A DNA stretch of 7,102 nt. Origin: an uncultured Myxococcales bacterium. GTDB taxonomy: Bacteria; Myxococcota_A; Bradymonadia; UBA7976; UBA1532. Shown piece by piece: positions 1-6,056 of the stretch. Within the stretch, counting starts at the first letter, position 1, and each line of letters opens with the position of its first letter. A program made the translations under genes and the position numbers. The DNA is taken from assembly GCA_937896275.1 (NCBI GenBank), contig CALBMW010000387.1:1-7102 (forward strand), written 5' to 3'. The notes beneath the pieces are model-generated. The model saw only the letters and a list, made by a program, of their open reading frames with translations, made no database searches and was not told the origin of the DNA.

Positions 1-1287
1 GACGGTCGCCCGTGGCGCCTGATCTTCGGGGGGGATCTCGTCGACTTCCTGCAGGTGACGATGGTGCCCCACGGCACCACGGGTGACGCGGCGCGCTTCG
101 GCCTGGGCACGCGCGAGGAGGAGTCCGCCTGGAAGCTCGGCCGCCTCATGGAGCGGCACCGCGACGTGTTCGTGTACCTCGCCGACTTCGTGGGGGCGGG
201 CAACCGGATCGAGCTCATCCAGGGCAACCACGACGAGGAGTTGTTCTGGCCGGCGGTGCGGGACGCGCTCGTCCACGGCCTGATCGAACTCTACTTCGGC
301 GGCGAGGGGGTCGGTGACCAGTCGCCGGAGGCCTTTGCGGAGCGGGTGCGCTTCAACACCTGGTTCTACTACCAGCCGGGCCTGATCTACGTGGAGCACG
401 GCCATCGTTTCGACGACTTCTGCGCCACGCCGCCCCAACTCTGCCCGCTGAGGCCCAACGCCGAGGACCAGCTGACGCAGCCGATCAGCAGCTTGGCGAT
501 CCGTTATTTCGCGAACCTCGAGCGAGGCTTCAGGACGCACGAGAAGGAGCACTGGGGCGTCCGGGACTACTTTCGGTACTACCGGGCGAGGGGGTGGGGC
601 CATGTCGCGGAGGTGGCGGGGCGCTACGTGGGGCTGGTCACCCGCTCCGCCGCCTACCACCTGGAGCACGGGCGCTTCGACAGCGAGCGTGCCGAGGCCG
701 AGACCGAGCGCCGCCTCGGTGAGCTGTCGGACACGCACGGCATCGAGCAGGCGACGCTGCGCCGGCTGGACGCGCTCGGGGCGCGATCGGTGGTGGCCAT
801 CCCCTTCGGGGTCTTCGTCGTGATGGCGGGCGCCGAGTGGAGCGCGGTGCTCGGGCTGCTGCTCACCGTGCTGCTGACCCTGGTGACCTCTTGGGGGTGG
901 GTCGTCGACCTCCTGCTCTGCGGGGCCGCGCTCGGGGGGGGCCTGGGCTTCGTGCGCTATGCGCGGCGCTGCTTCCCCGCCGATGTGCGCCGCAAGCTCG
1001 ACGAGGCCGCAGAGGCCATCGGTGAGCTGCTCGACGTGCCCGTGGTCATCCTGGGGCACTCGCACGGGGCGGTCCGGCGGCGCATGCGACACGACCACCG
1101 CGCCTTCTACCTGAACACGGGCTGCTTCCTGGCCGCCGAGCAGGCCGATCACGGCGCGGACGACCCCTGCTCCTGCGTGTCCACCTACGTCACGCTGCAC
1201 CAGCACGGCCCCTACGAGCGGCCCCACCCGACCCTGTCGCGCTGGTGCTCCGTCCGGGCCGAGCCTGCGCCCTTCGGGGTCACCTGA
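1..1287 (+). CDS. Metallophosphoesterase with membrane insert (5' partial)
   Basis: Calcineurin-like phosphoesterase, a dinuclear-metal hydrolase of phosphoester or pyrophosphate bonds; the substrate is unknown. The reading frame is open from base 1, and codons ahead of the GTG at 55 encode LIFGGDLVDF, the second metal motif (GD-x-x-D, residues 11-15 of the visible part). The true start and first D-x-H motif are therefore upstream. Further motifs are GNHDEE (residues 75-80), HGHRFD (133-138) and GHSH (352-355), in the usual order. About 55 mostly hydrophobic residues (roughly 263-316, with runs such as GLLLTVLLTLV) lie between HGHRFD and GHSH. They look like two or three membrane spans, so the enzyme is probably membrane-anchored. 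Motif order recalls LpxH-like UDP-diacylglucosamine hydrolases, but the insert argues against simple LpxH. The stop TGA is at 1285-1287. The gene converges on the kinase gene. Family assignment is secure; specific function is not. Confidence 0.9.
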   Translation, partial: DGRPWRLIFGGDLVDFLQVTMVPHGTTGDAARFGLGTREEESAWKLGRLMERHRDVFVYLADFVGAGNRIELIQGNHDEELFWPAVRDALVHGLIELYFGGEGVGDQSPEAFAERVRFNTWFYYQPGLIYVEHGHRFDDFCATPPQLCPLRPNAEDQLTQPISSLAIRYFANLERGFRTHEKEHWGVRDYFRYYRARGWGHVAEVAGRYVGLVTRSAAYHLEHGRFDSERAEAETERRLGELSDTHGIEQATLRRLDALGARSVVAIPFGVFVVMAGAEWSAVLGLLLTVLLTLVTSWGWVVDLLLCGAALGGGLGFVRYARRCFPADVRRKLDEAAEAIGELLDVPVVILGHSHGAVRRRMRHDHRAFYLNTGCFLAAEQADHGADDPCSCVSTYVTLHQHGPYERPHPTLSRWCSVRAEPAPFGVT

Positions 1288-1288
1288 A

Positions 1289-1371
1289 GGGGGTCAAGAC
1301 TAGCTACTTGACATATAGACGGGGCCCGGGATTGCGGGGCCCTATATGTCAAGTAGCTAGTCTTGACCCCC
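1289..1371. repeat. Perfect 30-bp inverted repeat with nested palindromes (REP/MITE-like)
   Basis: Bases 1289-1318 are the exact reverse complement of 1342-1371, separated by a 23-base centre (1319-1341). Inside the centre, 1323-1327 can pair with 1337-1341, leaving a 9-base loop. Each arm holds its own imperfect palindrome: GTCAAG (1293-1298), a 2-base bulge, TAGCTA (1301-1306), CTTGAC (1307-1312). The part of the arm after the G-run is about 36% GC, far below its surroundings. The element begins one base after the phosphoesterase stop and lies between convergent genes, so it could act as a two-way transcription terminator, although no T-tract follows the stem. The layout (outer GGGGTCAAG, inner TTGACATAT, low GC) resembles palindromic repeats mobilised by REP-associated Y1 transposases. 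That origin is inferred from memory of such repeats, not shown here. Confidence 0.85.
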
Positions 1372-1449
1372 CCCCTGCCCCGGCCCCCGGTTGAGTGGCG
1401 ACCAACGTCTGGGCGCGCGGTGGAGGGGCCCCCTGGTGTCGAGACGAGG

Positions 1450-2700
1450 TCAGGAGCCGGTGGCGTCGGGCAGATCGACCCCCGTGTCGTCCGACGCGTC
1501 GCCGCCCGCGGTCGAGTCCTCGTCGGCCTCGTCCCAGGCGCGCCCCGTGTCACTGGCCCAGACCGCGCCATCCCCCGCGGGCGGCCGGGTGGAGCCGACG
1601 CGGCGGCGCGCGAGCCACTGATCCACGTCGGCCACCGGATCGAGGAGGCCCGAGCCGGTGAAGTGCCCCGCGTCCACGAGCCGCGTGTAGTTCTGCATCT
1701 CGTGGGTCGGGGTCCCATCGGCGTCCGGCGGCAGGCTGCGGTCCACGTCGTCGAAGCGCGCCCGAGCCTCGCCGCGCTCGCGGGCGAAGATGCGCTCGAT
1801 CATCTGCCCCACCCGCCGGCCCTCGAAGTCCGGATCGCGCGCCCGCAGCCACTCGGACAACGCGTCGGCGAAGTCCGCCGCCGTCGCGTAGCGCGCCGCC
1901 GGATCCTTGGCCAGCGCCCGCTCGAGCACCGTGTCGAAGCGGCGATCGAGGCCGCCCCCGTGGCTGCTGGGCGCGTCGGGCTGCTGCTCGCGGATCGCCA
2001 CCATGAGGGCGGCGTCGTGGGGCGCGTGGAAGGGCAGGTGCCCCGTGGCGGCGTGGTAGAGCACCACCCCCGCCGCGAAAACGTCCGAGCGCGGGCCCAG
2101 CCGCTTGCCGGCGGTCTGCTCGGGGCTCATGTACTTGACCTTGCCCTTGATCACCCCCGCGCGCGTTCGGGCCCGATTCAGCCGCGCCTTGGCGATGCCG
2201 AAGTCGATGAGCTTCACCTCGCCCCGCGCGCTCAGCAGGATGTTCGAGGGGCTGAAGTCGCGATGCACCAACTCGAGGGACCGACCGTGGGCGTCGTGCG
2301 CCTCGTGGGCCGCGTGCAGGCCACGCAAGGCCTGCTCGACCACGAAGGCCGACGCCTCGGGGCCGAGCGGCTCGTCGCGCTCGCGGCACCGCCGCAAGGT
2401 GGCCCGCAAGTCGGCGCCGTCCACGAACTCCATCGCCAGGAAGTGCTGCTCGTCGACCAGGCCGAACTCGTAGACGCCCGCGATGTTGGGGTGATCGAGC
2501 AGGCCCGTGATGCGCGCCTCGTCGGTCAGCATCACGATGAACTCTTCGTCGGCGTTGAAGCGCTCGAGCAGCCTCTTGATGGCCACCTGATGTACGGCGC
2601 CGTCGGGCGTGATCCGCTCGGCGAGGTAGGTCTCGGCCATACCGCCCGAGGCGATCCGGTCGAGCAGGCGGTAGGGTCCGAGCCAGCGAGGACGACGCAC
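1450..2700 (-). CDS. Hanks-type serine/threonine protein kinase, soluble
   Basis: Eukaryotic-like Ser/Thr kinase of 416 residues that transfers ATP phosphate to protein Ser/Thr. All core elements are visible: glycine loop IASGGMAETYLA (16-27), VAIK lysine K42, helix-C glutamate E61, catalytic loop HRDFSPSN (D148, N153), DFG (D166), activation segment ending KYMSPEQ (189-195), and DVFAAG aspartate D206. The loop has FSPSN instead of LKPEN, so the usual lysine is replaced by serine; this variant is common among myxobacterial kinases. No membrane segment is evident, and the C-terminus (from about 380) is an acidic, Gly/Asp/Thr-rich, probably disordered tail without PASTA, TPR or other sensor domains. 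The start is GTG at 2700; an in-frame TAG lies at 2710-2712 and no strong Shine-Dalgarno is seen. It is divergent from the PrkA operon and shares its upstream region. Substrates are unknown. Confidence 0.95.
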   Translation of the reverse strand: MRRPRWLGPYRLLDRIASGGMAETYLAERITPDGAVHQVAIKRLLERFNADEEFIVMLTDEARITGLLDHPNIAGVYEFGLVDEQHFLAMEFVDGADLRATLRRCRERDEPLGPEASAFVVEQALRGLHAAHEAHDAHGRSLELVHRDFSPSNILLSARGEVKLIDFGIAKARLNRARTRAGVIKGKVKYMSPEQTAGKRLGPRSDVFAAGVVLYHAATGHLPFHAPHDAALMVAIREQQPDAPSSHGGGLDRRFDTVLERALAKDPAARYATAADFADALSEWLRARDPDFEGRRVGQMIERIFARERGEARARFDDVDRSLPPDADGTPTHEMQNYTRLVDAGHFTGSGLLDPVADVDQWLARRRVGSTRPPAGDGAVWASDTGRAWDEADEDSTAGGDASDDTGVDLPDATGS

Positions 2701-2723
2701 GCGTGGAGCCTAGCTCCGGTCGT

Positions 2724-2769
2724 GGTCCGGTTGCAAAGCCAGAGCGGCCCAATGTGGGGTCCGGTTGCA
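2724..2769. promoter_or_regulatory. 12-bp direct repeat, possible operator pair
   Basis: GGTCCGGTTGCA occurs identically at 2724-2735 and 2758-2769, with starts 34 bp apart. Its core TCCGGT occurs a third time at 2715-2720, 11 bp before the core of the first full copy. An exact repeat of this length in a 121-bp divergent intergenic region suggests binding sites for a regulator. The bound protein is unknown, and chance similarity in GC-rich DNA is not excluded. Confidence 0.45.
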
Positions 2770-2810
2770 TTGACGGGTCCCGGGTGCTAAATCAAGCCGA
2801 CTCTGGACGC

Positions 2811-2816
2811 AGGTGA
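2811..2816 (+). promoter_or_regulatory. Shine-Dalgarno deciding the ATG at 2822
   Basis: AGGTGA lies 5 bases before ATG 2822. An in-frame GTG at 2813 sits inside this same motif, so using the GTG as start would consume the ribosome site. The ATG also gives a standard lipoprotein signal peptide with a basic residue near the N-terminus. Confidence 0.65.
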
Positions 2817-2821
2817 CCTTC

Positions 2822-3301
2822 ATGCAGCGAATCGGCTTGTCCGCTCTGTTCAGCCTGACCGCCCTGCTGGCGTGCCAGAACCACCCGGCCGCCCAGGAGG
2901 GCAGCCCGGCGCCCGAAGCCAAGCCTGCGTCACCGACCTCGGCGCCCGCAGCCACGGCCGGTGACGCCTACACGGTGCGCATCGTGGCGGGCGAGGCCAA
3001 GGCTGGCGAGCCGGCGACCTCGGTGGTCGAGGTGACCCCCGGGCCCGGCTATCACGTCAACACCGAGTTTCCCGTGCGCCTGAAGCTGGTGCCGCCGGCC
3101 GGCGTGACCGCGGCCAAGGCGCAACTCGAGCGCGCCGACGCCGAGCTGAGCGAGGCGGCGCTGCGCTTCAACGTCGCCTTCACCGCGGCGACCGCCGGCA
3201 CGGTCAACATGGCCGGCACCGCTGATTTCAGCGTCTGCAATGACAACACCTGCAAGCTCATCCGCGACGAGAAGCTCGCTTGGGAGGTCGCGGTCAAGTA
3301 G
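2822..3301 (+). CDS. Lipoprotein with DsbD N-terminal-like domain
   Basis: Predicted 159-residue lipoprotein. The signal peptide MQRIGLSALFSLTALLAC ends in a lipobox (LLAC) with lipidated C18, so it should be anchored in the inner or outer membrane facing the periplasm. Residues about 19-45 form an Ala/Pro-rich linker. The rest looks like a beta-sandwich domain: GPGYHVNTEFPVRLKL followed near the end by FSVCNDNTCKL, with C139 and C144 as a CX4C pair. The GYHVN...P and FSVC...C signatures recall the N-terminal periplasmic domain of the thiol:disulfide interchange protein DsbD (whose own pair is CX5C) and related myxobacterial hypothetical proteins. The transmembrane and thioredoxin parts of DsbD are absent. 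It may carry a structural or redox-active disulfide. It is first in the + strand cluster, 45 bases before prkA. Lipoprotein status is firm; fold assignment is moderate. Confidence 0.8.
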   Translation: MQRIGLSALFSLTALLACQNHPAAQEGSPAPEAKPASPTSAPAATAGDAYTVRIVAGEAKAGEPATSVVEVTPGPGYHVNTEFPVRLKLVPPAGVTAAKAQLERADAELSEAALRFNVAFTAATAGTVNMAGTADFSVCNDNTCKLIRDEKLAWEVAVK

Positions 3302-3334
3302 GCCGCGCCCCCCGCACGCACCGCCGTCGCCAGC

Positions 3335-3341
3335 AAGGGAG
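3335..3341 (+). promoter_or_regulatory. Shine-Dalgarno supporting the TTG start of prkA
   Basis: AAGGGAG lies 5 bases before TTG 3347. In this frame the previous stop is the TAG at 3299-3301 (also the stop of the lipoprotein gene), and no ATG or GTG occurs between it and the TTG. The next in-frame ATG falls after the Walker A motif, so TTG is the only reasonable start. Confidence 0.75.
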
Positions 3342-3346
3342 CGCCC

Positions 3347-5590
3347 TTGAGCTCGCCGCAACTGCCCGATCCTTCGGATCCGGCGGCCTTCCTCGAACGT
3401 ACCGCCGCCGGCGCCCGCGAACGCTTCGTCGCCGAGAAGACGCTTCTCGGCTTCGGCGAGTACCTCGAGGTCGTGGCCCAGCGCCCCGTGGCCCAGGGGC
3501 GCGACGCCGCCACCTACCTCCGGGACGTCTTTCTCCACTATGGGACCGAGGCGATCCAGCGGCCCTACGGCCGCTTCACCCGCTACAAGCTGTTCGACTG
3601 CCCCTTCGACGGCGGCCGCGACCGCTTGATCGGGCAGGAGGCGGCCCAGCACGCGGTGTTCGGGCTTCTGTCCGACTTCGTCAAGGACGGCCGGGTCAGC
3701 AAGCTCATCCTGCTGCACGGCCCCAACGGCAGCGCCAAGACCAGCTTCATCGCCTGCATGATGCGCGCGATGGAGGCCTACAGCGCGCAGCCCGAGGGCG
3801 CCCTCTACACCTTCAACTGGGTCTTCCCGCGAGCCCGCCTGCAGGGCAGCACCATCGGCTTCGGCGGGGCGCGCTCGCTGCAGGGCCTCGACACCTATGC
3901 CCACCTGCCCGAGGCGGACGTGGACGCCCGCATCCGGACCGAGACGCGCGACCATCCGCTGCTGCTGCTGCCGCCCGCCGAGCGGCTGGCCTTCCTGCGC
4001 GGGCACCTCGGCCCCGACGCCGCGCTCCCGCGGGCGCTGACCGAGGGCGATCTCAGCCCCAAGGCCCGCCAGATCTTCGAGGCCCTGCTCAAGGCCTACC
4101 AGGGCGACCTGGCCGAGGTGCTCAAGCACGTCCAGGTGGAGCGCTTCTACATCTCGCGGCGCTACCGCCAGGCGGCGGTCACGGTCGATCCGCAGATGCG
4201 CGCTGACGCGGGGGTGCGCCAGGTCACGGCCGACCGGAGCATGGCGTCGCTGCCCCCCAGCCTTCAGAACCTCACGCTCTACGAGCCGATGGGCGATCTG
4301 GTCGACGCCAACCGTGGCCTGATCGAGTTCAACGATCTGCTGAAGCGCCCGGTCGACGCCTTCAAGTACCTTCTCTCGACCTGTGAGAACGGGGCGGTGC
4401 GCCTCGACACCATGAGCCTCTACCTCGACACGGTCTTCATCGGCAGCTGCAACGCCGGCCACCTCACCGCCTTCAAGGAGGTGCCGGACTTCGCCAGCTT
4501 CAAGGGGCGCATCGAGCTCGTGCAGATGCCCTACTTGCTCGACGCCGAGCTCGAGCGCCGCATCTACTCCGATCTGCTGGCCAGCCAGGCCATCGACAAG
4601 CCCGTCGCGCCCCACACCGACAAGGTGGCCGCGCTTTGGGCCGTGCTGACGCGGCTCGAGCACCCTGATCCCGACGCCCATGGCGCCCCGCTGTCCAAGG
4701 TGTTGACCGATCTCGGCCCCTTGCAGAAGGCGCTCCTCTACGCCGAGGGCAAGGTGCCCAACGGGCTGGCGCGCGACGTGGCCAACGGGCTGATCGCTCA
4801 CACGCCGGACATCTTCGCCGAGCGGCAGGACACCGAGCACTACGAGGGACGCTTCGGCGCCAGCCCCCGAGAGCTCCGAGCGGCCGTGCTGACCGCGGCG
4901 CGCCGGGCCGACGCCCGCTGCCTGACACCCGTGGCGGTGCTCGACGCCTTGCAGGACCTCTGCCGGCAGACCAGCGTCTACCAGTTCCTGCGCCTCAAGC
5001 CGGAGGGTGACTACCATCAGCCCACCGCGGCGCTCGAGGCGGTCCAGACCTGGTACCTCGATCTGGTCGAGGAGGAGCTCCACCAGGCGATGGGCCTCGT
5101 CAACCGGGTGGCGACCGTCGACCTCTTCGCGCGCTACGTCGATCACGTGATGCACTACGTGCGCAAGGAGCGGCGGCCCAACCTGATGACCGGGCGCTCC
5201 GAGGACCCCGACGAGCAGTTGATGGGCGAGGTCGAGGCCAAGCTCGGGGTGGCGCCGAGCGGGCGCGATGACCACCGCGCGGGCGTCTTGCACCGGATCG
5301 GCGCGTGGCGCATGGACAACCCCGACCTGCCCCTCGACCTGTCCGAGATCTTCCGAGACCGCATCTCGCGGCTCAACGACGCCTTTCACGATGAGCAGCG
5401 CGCGGCCGCCGACCGCATCAAGCGTTCGCTGCTGGCCCTGCTCGTGGACGCCGACGTCCGCCTCGAGGCGGACGCCCAGGCGCGCGCCGACGCGACGCTC
5501 GTGGCCCTCGAACGCGACTTCGGCTACGGCCGCGCCTGCGCCGTCGAGGTGATCGGCCACCTGCTCAAGTCCCGCGCGACCAACGGCTGA
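3347..5590 (+). CDS. prkA: PrkA-family AAA+ serine protein kinase, long form
   Basis: 747-residue cytoplasmic AAA+ protein of the PrkA/YeaG family. The N-terminal region has FGEYLEVV (36-43), matching the family's F-x-EYL motif. Walker A is GPNGSAKTS (125-133, K131). A Walker B-like NRGLIEFNDLL spans 322-332 (E327), a sensor-1-like FIGSCN spans 364-369, and a candidate arginine is R388 in FKGRIELVQMPY. The C-terminal PrkA domain is recognisable from YVDHVMHYVRKE and PDEQLMGEVEAKLGV through the IGAWRMDN region. PrkA proteins are described as Ser kinases; B. subtilis PrkA has also been reported as a Lon-like protease. Only the ATPase is shown by sequence. It is about 100 residues longer than E. 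coli YeaG (about 640), with the extra length probably between Walker A and Walker B. The start is TTG with a good Shine-Dalgarno. No YeaH or SpoVR partner gene is in the window; envelope-protein genes flank it. Confidence 0.93.
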   Translation: MSSPQLPDPSDPAAFLERTAAGARERFVAEKTLLGFGEYLEVVAQRPVAQGRDAATYLRDVFLHYGTEAIQRPYGRFTRYKLFDCPFDGGRDRLIGQEAAQHAVFGLLSDFVKDGRVSKLILLHGPNGSAKTSFIACMMRAMEAYSAQPEGALYTFNWVFPRARLQGSTIGFGGARSLQGLDTYAHLPEADVDARIRTETRDHPLLLLPPAERLAFLRGHLGPDAALPRALTEGDLSPKARQIFEALLKAYQGDLAEVLKHVQVERFYISRRYRQAAVTVDPQMRADAGVRQVTADRSMASLPPSLQNLTLYEPMGDLVDANRGLIEFNDLLKRPVDAFKYLLSTCENGAVRLDTMSLYLDTVFIGSCNAGHLTAFKEVPDFASFKGRIELVQMPYLLDAELERRIYSDLLASQAIDKPVAPHTDKVAALWAVLTRLEHPDPDAHGAPLSKVLTDLGPLQKALLYAEGKVPNGLARDVANGLIAHTPDIFAERQDTEHYEGRFGASPRELRAAVLTAARRADARCLTPVAVLDALQDLCRQTSVYQFLRLKPEGDYHQPTAALEAVQTWYLDLVEEELHQAMGLVNRVATVDLFARYVDHVMHYVRKERRPNLMTGRSEDPDEQLMGEVEAKLGVAPSGRDDHRAGVLHRIGAWRMDNPDLPLDLSEIFRDRISRLNDAFHDEQRAAADRIKRSLLALLVDADVRLEADAQARADATLVALERDFGYGRACAVEVIGHLLKSRATNG

Positions 5591-5618
5591 GACCGTGTCC
5601 GCCCCGAGCCCTGATTCG

Positions 5619-5625
5619 AGAGGAG
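5619..5625 (+). promoter_or_regulatory. Shine-Dalgarno deciding the ATG at 5634
   Basis: AGAGGAG lies 8 bases before ATG 5634. An in-frame GTG at 5595 lacks a comparable site and would put 13 polar residues ahead of a clear signal peptide, so the ATG is preferred. Confidence 0.7.
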
Positions 5626-5633
5626 CGAACCGC

Positions 5634-6056
5634 ATGCGAGCCAAGGCTACGCTACTCGCCGTCGCGCTCAGCACGCTGACCGCAACACCAGGGCGCGCCG
5701 CGCCCGACACCGGCGAGGCCATTGAGCGCTATGGCGCCGCCGCCGACGACTTCGACCGCCGCGACGAGCGCAAACAGGTCGCCCACGAGATCGGCACCCT
5801 GCGGGCGTGGATCGGCGAGGCGCGCGCCTATCGCAAGACGGACGACGAGGAGGAGCTTCTCTCGACGCTCCAACGCGCCAAGGTGATGGTCCGCCTCATC
5901 GACGCCCTCCTGATGCGCGGCGCCGCCGAGAACGCCGCGCGCGAGGCCCACGCGGTCGCCGACGCCAAGGAGCGGGACGCCACCGCGGCGCGCACCGCGG
6001 CCTACGAGCTCGAGCAGCAGCTCGCCGAGATGGAGAAGGGGGAGAAGAAGCCGTGA
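5634..6056 (+). CDS. Small exported alpha-helical/coiled-coil protein
   Basis: 140-residue predicted periplasmic protein of unknown function. Residues 1-22 (MRAKATLLAVALSTLTATPGRA) form a signal peptide with a likely signal peptidase I site at GRA|AP; there is no lipobox. The mature part is almost wholly helical and charged. Its middle (about 55-85) is rich in Leu, Asp and Arg, and the C-terminus (about 87-135) is an Ala/Glu/Arg coiled coil ending EKGEKKP. It resembles, without the OmpA domain, the DUF4398-like helical half of the next gene, so the two may be related or pair with each other. It lies 43 bases after prkA, and its stop overlaps the next start (GTGA, 6053-6056), indicating translational coupling. 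Expression and secretion look likely; the precise role is unknown. Confidence 0.85.
   Translation: MRAKATLLAVALSTLTATPGRAAPDTGEAIERYGAAADDFDRRDERKQVAHEIGTLRAWIGEARAYRKTDDEEELLSTLQRAKVMVRLIDALLMRGAAENAAREAHAVADAKERDATAARTAAYELEQQLAEMEKGEKKP

Larger units (their letters stand above)
2701..2821. promoter_or_regulatory. Divergent intergenic control region
   Basis: This 121-bp gap separates the divergent kinase and lipoprotein/prkA genes and should hold promoters for both. It contains a 12-bp direct repeat (see next entry) and a small inverted repeat, GGAGC-CTA-GCTCC (2705-2717), just ahead of the kinase start. A TTGACG at 2770-2775 resembles a -35 box, but no good -10 follows at 16-18 bp; the nearest AT-rich stretch is CTAAAT at 2787-2792. 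A sigma-54-like TGG...TTGCA (2755-2769) has GG and GC separated by 9 bases rather than the usual 10. No promoter can be assigned firmly. Confidence 0.5.

Noticed and set aside
55..57. GTG at 55 as the start of the phosphoesterase
   Set aside because: The frame is open upstream to base 1 and encodes the conserved GDLVD metal motif there, so the gene starts outside the window.
1308..1353. TTGACA hexamers in both arms of the inverted repeat as outward or inward promoters
   Set aside because: No -10-like hexamer is found 16-18 bases downstream on either strand; the centre is GC-rich. The hexamers follow from the palindrome sequence.
1289..1376. Classical rho-independent terminator
   Set aside because: The stem is strong, but a run of nine C follows it on the + strand and AA then GC-rich sequence on the other; neither side has a T-tract. 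Terminator activity remains possible but cannot be called on standard criteria.
1363..2790. 475-codon open frame on the + strand opposite the kinase
   Set aside because: It mirrors the kinase gene, starts inside the inverted repeat, has no domain-like motifs, and is His/Arg/Val-rich like other shadow frames.
2930..5722. 930-codon open frame on the - strand
   Set aside because: It is antisense to the lipoprotein and prkA genes, whose motifs are unambiguous. Its translation is low-complexity (Val, Gly, Leu, His, Arg) with no recognisable domain, as expected for a mirror frame of GC-rich codons.
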